In this document: in pieces, positions 39,501 through 50,934 of the stretch
Layout: each line of letters starts with the position of its first letter
Position numbering within the stretch: position 1 is the stretch's first letter
Origin: Epichloe hybrida
Lineage: Eukaryota; Ascomycota; Sordariomycetes; Hypocreales; Clavicipitaceae
Assembly: GCA_019022495.1 (NCBI GenBank)
Contig: JAFEKR010000003.1
Coordinates: 124,001 to 188,000, forward strand
Reading direction: 5' to 3'
DNA length: 64,000 nucleotides
Position numbers and translations under genes: made by a program
Notes under the pieces: generated by a model
Told to the model about the DNA's origin: nothing
What the model saw: the letters and a program-made list of their open reading frames with translations, nothing else
Database searches by the model: none

Positions 39501-41800
39501 AAGCGTGATAATTAGGTCTCCTACGCTAAATCTAACTAATGCCTTCTTCTCTATTAATTTATTAAGCTATAATATAAGTATCTAATATTATAAAGCAAGG
39601 AATTAAGGTTGCCTCACTATAAAGAACTTTATAGCTCCTATATTAGGCATATTCCCTTAGAATGTCGCATAGGAATAGCAATCTTCTAATATAAACATCA
39701 CTAGGGCTTTATTTATAAGTTCCTGCTAAAAGGGGTCTTCTTTACTTAGACTATAATAAGCTACTTACCTTATTAGGAATTAAACTATTCTCTTACTATT
39801 AATTTGCGTTCTATATGTAAAGAAGCTTATAAGTACTAGCCTATCTATATCATTAGGGCTATTATTAAATCTAATACTCTTTATATACTAAGCAATCTTA
39901 TTATTAACAGGGGTTTAAGACTTGTGTTCTCCCTTATACTAAGTAAGGAATAAATAATATAAGTCATTAGCTAGATCTATAAGATAGTAGTTCTTAAAGT
40001 ATTAAAACACCTTCTTATAGTTCTCTTTAGGGTGCTTAGATAACTAGTATCCTTCCTTTCTATATATATAGCACTTCTTTATATAAGGAGTACCTCCTTT
40101 TCCTTATAGTTTTAAGGGATATTAGGTCTCTTTTCTATTCCTATTATATCTTTAGTTAGTCTAGAATTACTCTAGGGTTATAGCTTTAGTTAGGAACTAT
40201 TAATGGTTTTTTTTCTCTTCCTTAATAAGATAAAGGGTTATTCTAATCTATTTATAAAACTCTTATAGTCCGTCTAGCAGATCTATAATTACTTCTCTAT
40301 ACTCTAGAATACTATAATAGGCTCTAATAAGTTAATTCTAGAGTGCCCTTTTAGTTTAGCTTACTTTAAGCACTACTTATTATAAGATAGCTAGTCTTTC
40401 TATAAGTTTATTAAAGTATTTAATTATTAACTTACTTAGGTTATTATTTACTATTTCTTGCAGGGAAGTATTATTCTATTCTAGTAAATATCTTTACTAT
40501 ATATCCTTAGTTTTAAATTATTCTTTTATATAGCTAATAAGCATAGGGAGATCTTATAGTTATCTAGGTTTAGAGAGGTAGTTTATATAGTATTATAGTG
40601 CTTTACCTTTAAGTATAACCTTAAAAGCATAACTAGCTTATTTAGGCTAGATATTAAGTAACTTATACTTTCTATAGAATATTTAAAGCTTTAATTTAAG
40701 AATATTATAGTTATTAGCGCTATAAAGTTATTCTTTAGGGTATACCTTAGATAAGTTAATAATTTACTTTAGCAAAGGTCTCTAGGTCTATAGGGGTTCT
40801 CTAGGTATTTTCCTTTATATTTATAAAAGGGGTAGTAAGGTCTTTAGGAAGTAAGAGAGTAGCTTTATAGGTAGTACCCTTAGGGCTTATTATTCTCTCT
40901 AATTCTCCTTTTCCTTATATTAGGAAGGAGAAATTATAGCTTTTTAAGCTATACTAATAGGGGCACTACTAGCCCTAGATAGCATAGGTTGCCTCTATTA
41001 GTAACTCTCCTACTTAGGGGTATTATTAGTAGTATTACTAGGGTAATACTACTAACTTGCCTCTAGTAAAGGTATAGGTAAGGGAGTTACTTATAGATAC
41101 TTATAAATAGTATCCTTAGGTAGTCTTAACTCTAGGTTAATTAACCTTCCTAGGGGGGATTAGCTAGGCCTTCCTAGAGGGGATTAACTTAGTTTTCCTA
41201 GGGAAGTCTAGCTTATTAATCCTTTTAATAGTAATTATATTAATAAATAGGGTAATGGGGTAGGTTACCTAGTTCTAATATTACTATTATCTAGTAAGTT
41301 ATAGAAGAACTCTTTATTCTATAGGTTCTTTTAGAAGCCTATATACTTCTTCCTAGCCTCTTTAATTTCTTTAAGAGTCTAAAATCTAAATTCTTCTTAG
41401 TTCACTACTTCTTTAAGGTTATTTACTATCTTAGTACCTCTTCTAATAGTTATATATACTTTATTATAAAGGAGATAGTCTTAAAGTCTATTTTATAAAA
41501 GGTCTCTCCCTTCTACAAACTTATCCCTTAACTATCTATAGAAGTTATTACTAAATTTAGAGAATAGTATTCTTCTAAATAACTCTTACTCCTTATATTA
41601 TTTAGTCTTTATAAGGATATAAAGACTAATTTCCTTAGGTGTTTTTATCTCTTTATATTTAGAACCTCCTATTTATTAGAGTAGTTCTTCTATAATATAT
41701 TATTAAAGCCTTATAGAGATGTAAGGGTATAGGTTAGTATAGATAGGGGTTTTTCCTTTATTAAGGTATTTATTATTATCTCCTGTTTTAATACCTTCTA
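36555..41800 (-). pseudogene. B3 copia gag-pol remnant
   Basis: The reverse complement is collinear with B2: RNase H nearest 36,600, RT about 37,500-37,850, integrase around 38,800, zinc knuckle near 40,060 and gag to about 41,800. RIP stops run throughout. As B3 lacks the hAT-like insert, it is the better template for aligning family B. Confidence 0.88.
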
Positions 41801-42273
41801 TAGTATTATTATAGCTATTAGTCTCACTAGGAACTCTAAATTAACTAGAGGTCCTAGATAGTCTGGCTGTATCTAATATTATAATTAATTAAAGGAGGTA
41901 AATCTTATGATGTGAGAAAAAAAGTAGTATAACTATGATTATATAACGTGTTTTAGATATAAAGGATTATAAGGCAAGGCAGTTAACTTTAAGTGCGTAA
42001 TAGAACACATAACAAAGAAAGATAAGGGGATAGCTTAGCTACTAGCGTTAAACCTTTCTTTATTATTTTAGAGTCTATATAGATATAGATGTTAATACTA
42101 AAGTAAGAAGAGAGCTATATTATACCTTTCTATTAGTATAACTTATTATTAAACGTAGCCCTCCTATTTTATAGGGTAAGTCGTTATTAGATAAGTTACC
42201 TCTTCTAATTAACCTTACTAATCTACAGTATTTAAAGACTACGTAGTTATCTATAAAGGTAACTACTAATTAG

Positions 42274-42582
42274 TATTAGATTCATAGGGTATTAAATTTA
42301 ATGTGTAATATAGTTATAAGGCTAAAGAATAGTATTATTATTAATTATCTATTCTAGGCTACGTTATCTGTTATTATAATTAATTAAGTTATAGGAAAAG
42401 AGAGGTAAAAAGCTAGAAGTTATAATATATAAAGGGAAAAGGGGTTACGCGTTTATATCCTTACATTTCCTAGCTAATTAACGTGCTAGGTTATAGGTCA
42501 CGTGTGGGGTCCGCGCGCGGCCTGAGCTTCTGCTAGGTAATTGCGGCTGCGACGCGCGATTAATATCACCTTTGTTCTAACA
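42274..42582 (-). repeat. B3 5' LTR (309 bp)
   Basis: It runs from TATTAGATTCATAGGG to TTTGTTCTAACA. The outer 100 bases (GCGCGCGGCC and following) are nearly unmutated while the inner half is RIP-like. Confidence 0.93.
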
Positions 42583-42587
42583 AGAAG

Positions 42588-44161
42588 GTTTTACGTAATA
42601 AAATATAAGCTATTAGAAATATTAATCTAGACTTCTAGATTAATAGTATTATTAAGTAGTAATATAGTAACTTATTTATTAGCGTTAGCCTTATATGTAA
42701 CTTCTACTATAAGTTACGCTTACCTTACCTAACTACGCTTATTAGTATTTTTAGTAGTTAGAAGCGTATTATAAAGTTTATGTTTTATATATATTAGACA
42801 CTAGTAGTATATTAGTAGTAACTAAGTTATAGAAATAAGAGATATATATATTATTAAGAAAGTATAGATTATCTTTAGGATTACTATAAGTATTAATATA
42901 CTTAAAGAGTATATAGTATAACTAAGTAAACTAAGTAGGACACTAGTAGTATATTAGTATATATATTAGTAGTAAGAAAGGGAGGATAAACCCTAGCGTA
43001 GTTCTTATTATTATGTGTATAATAGGCGTATTTTATTAAGTTATTTACGTAAGTTAGGAGTAATATATAATAAGATAGTAGTAAAGTTATACTTAGAGAA
43101 TTAGTATATTAGGTTAGGATAGATTTACCCTTAATAATATATTATAGCTTTATACTATTACTATCTTTAGGTATAATAGCCTATATTATAACCTACTATA
43201 TATAGTAAATATAAGGAATCTTTATTTTACTAGTACTACTAGCTATAAGTTAGTAGGGTAAGCGCTATAGGGTAAAGATATTATACTTATATTAAGATTT
43301 TTAAAGCTATATACTTTTTACTAGGAGACTTTAAAGAAGATATTAAGAAATTCTTCTTACTAGAGGGAGGTAATAGTAGCGGAGTAGTAGCTTATATTAA
43401 AGATATTATTAACTACTAGTAAGTTAGTAATAATATACTATAAGAAACTTATAAGTAAAAGATAAGTAACTAACCTTTTAGCATTTAAGAGAATTTAAGC
43501 GTTTTAGATAAGGGTAAATATAAATAATAAAGTAATACTATAGGATATTAGTAATTACTATAAGAGAAGCTATAAAGCTACTAGCTTATAGGTAAGGGTA
43601 ACTTATAATACTAAGGGAGAATATAGAGGGAAGAAAAGTATATAGAAGTAAGGGAAAGCAAGCCTCTTTTATATTAGCCCTAGACCCCTAAGTGATCTAC
43701 ACGCTATGTGTAGCTAATCTAGGAATTATAATATTTATAGTTATAGCTACTACTAGTAAATATATATGCTAGCTACGAACTCCTAGCAAGATTAATATAA
43801 TATCCCTAATATTAGATAAGAAGTTATTTATTTTAAATAGCATGTGTTACCCTATCTATTTAACTTAATTATAAAATTTAACATAGGTAGCCTGTTTACT
43901 TAGTGCTAATAACTTACTAGATAAAGGTATATATATTAGAGGTAATAAAGCAGTGAGTGTGTAGCTAGTTATAACCTAGAGGTTATAAGAAAGATTACCT
44001 AGGACCTTATAATGTCTATCTTATTATTTAAAGTAAATGTAATGCTACGCACTAATAGTATAGCTAGTAATATAGGCATTGCCATAGGTTATATGTAGCA
44101 TATACACACTAGCTAAGTAGCTCTTTTTAATTAAGGATAATTATATATTAGGGGGGTAGTA
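42588..44161 (+). other. Gypsy C 3' tail, segment between B3 and 3' LTR
   Basis: 1574 bases of RIP-like sequence ending in a G-rich polypurine stretch (TTAGGGGGGTAGTA, about 44147-44160) directly before the 3' LTR, as expected for the plus-strand primer. No reading frame is recognisable on either strand. With 35522-35775 it makes a tail of about 1.8 kb after the chromodomain, long for a gypsy 3' untranslated region. Confidence 0.65.
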
Positions 44162-44428
44162 TATTAGGAGCATAGAGGCTAAGGGGCTATAGATAGGATA
44201 GTTATATATTAGAGCCCTTAGATAAGCCTTAGGTTCTATAAATAACTAAGTAGCTATAAGATAGCTATGTGCATGTAATAAGGTATTTAGATAAGGACTG
44301 CCTATAAGAGATGTAGGAGGTTAGAGTTTAAGACCTTTATATACCTACCCCTAAGTAGTAGCTCTCTAGCTATAACTAAGAACCTTAGCCTTTACTCTGT
44401 TTATATCTCCCCAAACACAGTCGTGACA
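44162..44428 (+). repeat. Gypsy C 3' LTR (267 bp)
   Basis: It starts TATTAGGAGCATAG (mutated TGTCAGGAGCACGG) and ends CACAGTCGTGACA, unmutated at the outer edge. The TSD TAGGG follows at 44429-44433. Confidence 0.94.
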
Positions 44429-44815
44429 TAGGGCCATAGGAGAGTAAGCGTAAGAGTGAATAAGAAGTGAATTAATGCTACGAATCCGGATTCACTCTGC
44501 CCTAGCCCAAAGCAAAGAGACTTAGGACAGGCGTGTTATTACACTAAAGCAGGACTAGAAGGGGCCTATAAACTCTTATTTTACATATCTTTCCTTTCTT
44601 TTTCTTTTTAATAAGATAAGGCTAGCGTAAGCTAGTAACAAACACCTACAATAGGAAACACACCAAGCGGCGCAGACCTGTTATAGGGCTAGCGCTAGCC
44701 TGTACACAGATGTAAGGGGGTTTTTCTTCCTAGTATAGGGTTTTCCCTTTTAACTTAGTAGTAGGAGTACTAGTAATAGCTATCTATAGAGCTAACTAGC
44801 GTAAATAATATAATA

Positions 44816-47800
44816 TATAAGTAGGTATAGGTTAAACATAGAGGTTATTATCTAGAGTATTTCTCTATAGTAATAATAATACGTTACCTACTAGTAAGTA
44901 CTAGCTTCTATAATACTATATAAAGGCTTAATTACTTATATTATTATACCTATAGGGTATAGGTAATAGATTTAGATAGGGATTTAGGCTAGGATTATAT
45001 AACTAAGAAGCGTTTATACTTACACATAGGCCTATATAATATCGCAAAGCTAGAGAATAAGGCCTAGCAATAATAACACAAGTGCTATTATAAGAATTAA
45101 TCGCTAGCTAGCTCACTAGATTATTAGGGCCTATATAAGAATCACTAGCTTCTTCTTATTACTATAACCTTAGATTATAAGCCTTAACTTCTTATATAGA
45201 TTCGTTGTCTTGCCCTTTACCTTGTTAATAATATAGGAATTAAAACTTTAAACTTTACTATACTCTCTTTTATTATACTTAATAAATTTAAACACGCCTT
45301 GTTTAATTAGAGAATTAATCTTAGCTTTAGTAAATAGCTTAAAGGGTTTACTAGGGGTCTTAATAATTCCTTCCTTATATAATTAGATTATAAGCTTAAG
45401 ATTAGAGCTTTCCTTAGCTAATAAAAAGATATTAGTCTTATCTTTTATTTAATTTACATAATTAATATTAGATATAATAATAGGGGGGTTTTTCTAAGGT
45501 CTTCTAGGTCCTTACCTTAGGGGATTAGTAAGAGAGGTAGCTATAGGCTATAGGGAGGTATCTTAGTTATTTACGCTCTTAGGAGGTCTCTCTTTATTAG
45601 GATCTTTATAAAAAGGCCTAATAGATATTAATCTAAAGGCCTTAGGGCCTTAAGGGAGCTTAAGAGTATAGGTCTTGCTCTCTATAGCTAATAGCTTATA
45701 GGGGCCTGCCTATCCTTTGCCTTCGCACTATATACGTATAAGTAATCCTAGCGGGAGGTTAATAGTTATAGAGGTATTAGGACTATTTCTTATAGTAAGA
45801 GTATTACTAACTTTCCACTAGGTATAAATACGCTTAACTTCCTTTATTACTAGTTAGATTATAAGGACTTACTATATAATATCTAGTAATAGAGGTAATT
45901 CCTTAACTATATAAGGATACGCGCTAAAAACAAGGACTATTAGCATAAGACTATTTAATCCTATAGTATTATTTATAGCTTTAACTGCCATTTATAATGC
46001 CACGGGCTCTGGCATTATTAGGCATTCCTATTAGATAATATTATAGGCTCTTTAGAGCGGCCTATAATATTACTTAACCTTACTAATACTAAAGTAAGCC
46101 TTAATAGGGATATCTTTAATCTTAATTACTATTAATAACATAAGCTGCTTAAATTCCTTACCTCTAAAGGTTGTTCTAGCATCCGTAATAATTAAATCCA
46201 GGGGGCCTAGATAAACGTTAATCTAGTAAAGACAGAGTGCTTCCTACGTAGTCTTTATAAAGATATTTTTAATAAATCTAGCTACATTAAAGGATGTAGC
46301 CATATTAATAACTTACAAAACAAGGCAGTTACTATTAAGATATATAATATCTATAATAATTTCGTAATTATAGGTATATTTATCCTAAAGAGTGAATTTA
46401 AACTAATATAAGCTATCTATATATAATTAGCACTACTAGCAAACCTTAGTTAGTTTCTTAATAGCTTTAAACTTAACCTTATACCCTAATTTATATAGCA
46501 AATTATAAAGATATTAAACTAAAGGGTGTCTAAAGCGTTAATATAATTAGTAAAGCTTAATCTCTATAAGATAACTCTAAGTAATACTTTCTTCTTTATT
46601 AAGAAGTATTTATATATACCCCTATTTACATATAATAGGAACCTTAATATTCCCTTACTATAAAACGTTCTTTAATATATAAAAATCAATCTTTAGGTAG
46701 GTTATATTATTAAGGCATAAGAGAAAAGGAGTGTTTATAAGGATTACCTAAAAGAGAATAATTCTAAATAGAGTTAGTACTTTAATTAATCTAAGTGCCT
46801 TAATTAGTTCTCTAAGGCTAAATTTAATCTTTATCTTCCTAGCATTTAACTTATTAAGCGTGATAATTAGTATTACACTTTATAAAGCTAAGAATTAAGG
46901 GTAGCTTACTAATAAATATCCTATAGCACTTATATTAGCTATAATGCCTTTAAAGGTTCCGGATAAATATTATCCTTTAAGTGTAAATATACTTAGCGCC
47001 TTATTTAGTTCCTAAAGATTAAATAAATCCTTCTTAACTAAAGTATAAGTTATTACTTTACTAGCAAGAATCTTAGTAGTTATATAGCTATTATAGGTAG
47101 TCCTATATATAAAGAAGCTTATAGGCACTTAGCTATTACTATCTTCTTTACTAAAACTAAGTTCTATTAGGTATTAGTTAATATTATTATCCTTAGCTAA
47201 TTTAGGATTATTATTACCTTTATACTATATTAGGAATATATTATATAAAGAAGCTATTAAGTCTATGTAAGAGTAATTCTTAAATTATTAGAATACCTTC
47301 TTCTAGTCCTTATCTAAGTGTTTAGTTAACTAATAACCTTCTTTACTATATATATAATACTTTTTTAAGCGTTAAGGCTTACTCTTTAATAAAGATTAAC
47401 TATACTAGGCTTCCTTACCTTTTTTATTATACTTATAGTTAGTCTAAAAGTATTCCTTAGCGCTAGCTTCTATAGGGAACTATTACTAATTAATTAAAGC
47501 TTTAGATTTACTAATTAATATTCTTATTTATTTATAAAAGTATTAGAGGTTAATAGGAGAATTAATAATATAGGCCTTATATTCTAGGATTCCTTTATAG
47601 GTATTTAGAATCTAACTATAGAGGTCTAATTCTAACTAGGATCTATAAGGATTTACTCTTTAGAGATTTAAAAGCTTTATTATAAGGTCTTTAAAGCACT
47701 TAATCTTTAATTTACTAGGGTTTTCTTAGATAATTATAAGTAGTTATAATCTTCCTTATAATAGATAGTTCTTTTAATATATATTATTTATCTTAAACTT

Positions 47801-48870
47801 CTACCTAATCCTATAGATAAGAGTTAGGAGATCTTAGGAGTCTCCTTAGCCTAAAAGGTTCTCTAAGAAGTATTATAAAGGTTTTCCTTTTAGTATAAAC
47901 TTAAAACTATAGCCTAACTATTCTTATATAATTCCTAGTATCTTATACTTCCTTTAATAAGTTAAGAGCTTAATATTAAGAATATTATACTCCTTAGTAC
48001 TATACTTAATACTTTTATTACTATAAAATTTATTAAGATTAAGTAGTTACTTTAATAAGGGTTAGCCTATCTCCTAAGGGGAAATAAGGATAATTAAATC
48101 TTATAGAAGAGGTACTATAGTCCTAGATTATAAAGAGGGATTATAGTGCCTTATTATAGGAGAGGAAATAAGGGGGGTCTAGGGTTATAGTTAAGGGCTT
48201 ATAATAAGGGGATTACCTTTGCTATTATACCTTTACCTTATACTTAGTATGCTTAGGGATTAGTATAATAGAATCTAGGAATAGAATAGGAGTAATTATA
48301 GTAGTTAAGGGAATTAGGGATAATATAAAGTAATTAGTTACTTTAGTTAATCTCTAAAAGAAGGGATACTAATAGGAAGGAGGTCTTTATAGAAGTCCTT
48401 CTTTACTATTTACCTCTTAAAGAGGGAATACTTCCTAGTAACTTCCTATATTTCTTTTTCTTTCTAGTTATAGAATTTATTATAGTTAATAATATCTTTA
48501 AGTAAGACTACTATCTTATAGTAACTCTATATGTTTATATAAATACTACTAAAGAAAAGAAAGTCTTAAAGACTCTTTATAGCTTTAGGATTTACTACTT
48601 AGAATATTTCTTATTTCTATTCTCTAAAGTTATTACTAAAGATAGTAAATAGGGTTTATAGGTATAGGTTCTTATATTTATAGGTTACTTTCTTAATAAG
48701 AATCTAGGCTATAAGTTCTTTAGGGGTAGTGTTTACTTTAAGATTAAATAATTTCTTATTCTCTAGTGCTTATTATATAATATATTAGTGTAAATTAGGG
48801 GATATATAATTAAGGAGGTAAGATATAACTTATAGATTAGCTTCTCTTCTAGTATCCTTAGGGGGGAAAG
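44816..48870 (-). pseudogene. A3 copia gag-pol remnant, 5' part (gag to RT)
   Basis: The reverse complement is collinear with A2 from gag to mid-RT: RT about 44,830-45,350, integrase about 46,000-46,250, zinc-knuckle remnant near 47,360 and gag to about 48,870. It joins 19650-20645 across the insertion. Stops are of RIP type. Confidence 0.87.
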
Positions 48871-49378
48871 TATGTTTATAATTAAAGGGAATATCTTAGG
48901 CTCTAGATCCCTCTAGTTAATCTTAATATTCTACTATAATATTAGTAGTAGATAGGGGGGTAAGGGAAATAAAGAATTAATAGAAGTCTAAAGGATTATA
49001 AGTAAAGCTATTATCTTTATCTCTTAGTAGGTTTAATTAAATAATTAAGGATAGGTTAGGTTAGTTACTAACTAGGCCTTAATTATTTAATAAATATATC
49101 TCTAAGGGTTTATTCATGTAATTAACACGCTAATTAATTAAATAAAGATAGGTTAGGTTAGTTACTAACTAGGCCTTAATTAAGTTAATAAGCTTAGATT
49201 TAGTATAAAGCTAGTTATAGTTACTTAAGGTAAAAGGAGAGCTAGAATATACTTTTTCCTTAGTATATTTAGTATCTTAGAGTAGCACTTCCTTTTTTAT
49301 AAGGTAAGTCCTTAATACTAATACCTTTTCTATAAACCTTACTAATCTATAGTATTTATAAAGATAACTACTAATTAG

Positions 49379-49674
49379 TATTAGTATCTATAGGATACTA
49401 TTAACTTATATATAGGGTTTTTAGGGTAAACTAAAGTATATATAATTATTATATATTTTAGTTTATTAAAGTAAGTAAAAGAGAGATTAAATAAAAGCAA
49501 AGAGAGTATACTATTTATTATAGGAAAAGAGGCCTTAATTAGGGTTATTAGCAAAGAGGCCACATATGCTAACCTTAATCGCGGCGCGGTTAGGCCAGAT
49601 ATATGGGTTTGCGATGCAACGCGCCTACCCAATCAGAGGCGCGCACCCTTGTTAATATCATGCTTGTTCCAACA
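49379..49674 (-). repeat. A3 5' LTR (296 bp)
   Basis: It runs from TATTAGTATCTATAGG to TGTTCCAACA. The outer 120 bases keep CA/TG and CpG and look close to the unmutated family sequence. The TSD ATTAT follows. Confidence 0.93.
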
Positions 49675-49679
49675 ATTAT

Positions 49680-50141
49680 AGGTAACACTATTAGTAACTA
49701 ATAGTAGCTAGGTTATAACCTTTCTCCTAATTACACTATACTTCTTTTTAATTAGCTTAGTATTTATATTACTTATCTTAAGTATATGCTTAACCTTATT
49801 ATATTACATACCTAAACGGCTTTTAGCCTATAAAAACACTTACTAATAGTCCTATAAGCTATAATACTTTTATTTTACTAACTTTATAATCTATTTACGC
49901 TAAGGGTAATAATCTTATATAGTAGGGATAATATCTTATAAAGTTACTTAAGTTACGCTATACTTTATACTATTTAATTTACTATTAACCTAGGCTTTAT
50001 AAAGCTTCTTTAGTAAGTAAATTATTTACTTATTAGTTTACCTTACACTAGTACTACGCTAAGAAGTAGTAAATTAACTAGGCTATAAAGCGCTTTAAGA
50101 CTAAGAAGAGAATATTTTAATAATAAGAGTATTAAGGTATA
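49680..50141. other. Sequence E, middle part
   Basis: 462 RIP-like bases between A3 and A4, continuing sequence E from 19109. I see no recognisable domain. The last five bases, GTATA (50137-50141), are the left TSD of A4. Confidence 0.6.
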
Positions 50142-50437
50142 TGTTAGAACAAGCATGATATCAACAAGGGTGCGCGCCTCTAATTGGGTGGGCGCGTTAC
50201 ATCGCGGACCCACATGTCTAGCCTGACTGCGCCATAATTAGGGTTAGCACATATGGCCTCTTTGCTAATAACCCTAATTAAGGCCCCTTTTCCTATAATA
50301 AATAGCATACCCTCTTTACTTCTATTTAATCCCTCTTTTGCTTGCTCTAATAGACTAGAATATATAATAATTACATGCACTTTAGTTTACCTTAAAAACC
50401 TTATATATAGGTTAATAGTATTCTATAAATACTAATA
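50142..50437 (+). repeat. A4 5' LTR (296 bp)
   Basis: It starts TGTTAGAACAAGCATG, hardly mutated over the first 100 bases, and ends ATACTAATA. Confidence 0.93.
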
Positions 50438-50934
50438 CTAATTAGTAGTTATCTCTATAAATACTATAGATTAGTAAGGTTTATAGAAGAGGTATTAGTA
50501 TTAAGGACTTGCCTTATAAAAGAGAAAGTGCTACTCTAAGATACTAAATATACTAAGGAAAAAGTATAATCTAGCTCTTCTTTTACCTTAAGTAACTATA
50601 ACTAGCTCTATACTAAATCTAAGCTTATTAACTTAATTAAGGCCTAGTTAGTAACTAACCTAACCTATCTTTATTCATTTAATTAGCGCGTCTATTACGT
50701 AAATAAACCCTTAGAAGCGTGTTTATTAAACGATTAAGGCCTAGTTAGTAACTAACCTAACCTATCCTTAATTATTTAATTAAACCTACTAAGGGATAAA
50801 GATAATAGCTTTACTTATAATCCTTTAAACCTTTAAAATTTCTCTATTTTCTATACCTCTTAATTTACTACTAATATTATAGTAGAATACTAAGATTAAC
50901 TAGAAAAATCTAGAACCTAAGATATTCCTTCTAA

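Larger units (their letters stand above)
35776..42582 (-). mobile_element. Copia family B, complete copy B3 (minus strand)
   Basis: 6807-bp element in reverse orientation with LTRs of 309 bp at 42274-42582 (5') and 35776-36084 (3'). Perfect TSD AGAAG at 35771-35775 and 42583-42587. It lies in the tail of gypsy C only 259 bases from B2 and in opposite orientation, so the two form a large inverted repeat. It has no internal insertion and shows the empty hAT site near 39000. Confidence 0.94.
20801..44428 (+). mobile_element. Ty3/gypsy chromodomain element C (hosts B2 and B3)
   Basis: LTRs of 267 bp each at 20801-21067 and 44162-44428, with a perfect 5-bp TSD TAGGG at 20796-20800 and 44429-44433. 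The internal order is gag, CCHC knuckle, protease, RT, RNase H, integrase, chromodomain: a chromovirus. It is interrupted by B2 (after 26517) and B3 (after 35775). Net length without the inserts and their TSD copies is 7812 bp, normal for the superfamily. All frames are RIP-broken. About 1.8 kb between chromodomain and 3' LTR (35522-35775 and 42588-44161) has no recognised domain. Confidence 0.94.
20646..44815. mobile_element. About 0.54-kb insertion with 14-bp TSDs, split by gypsy C
   Basis: Identical 14-base direct repeats TATAAGTAGGTATA at 20632-20645 and 44816-44829 bracket this insertion in A3; A2 and A4 show one copy at the site. Its own sequence is 20646-20800 plus 44434-44815, about 537 bases, interrupted by gypsy C with TSD TAGGG. 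Most of it is not RIP-mutated. It has no TIRs that I can see, ends on the right in GTAAATAATATAATAT (a possible TAA-rich tail) and contains the palindrome GGCTAGCGCTAGCC at 44687-44700. Long TSDs without TIRs suggest a 5'-truncated LINE or a SINE, but no protein or pol III promoter is recognised. Confidence 0.6.
19115..49674 (-). mobile_element. Copia family A, copy A3 (minus strand, hosts a large nest)
   Basis: A complete A element in reverse orientation, with LTRs at 49379-49674 (5') and 19115-19410 (3'), both 296 bp. The 5-bp TSD is perfect: ATTAT at 19110-19114 and 49675-49679. The element is split between 20645 and 44816 by a 14-bp-TSD insertion that itself carries gypsy C, B2, B3 and a hAT-like element. 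Subtracting this insert and one TSD copy (24,184 bp) leaves 6376 bp, within one base of A2. Confidence 0.93.
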
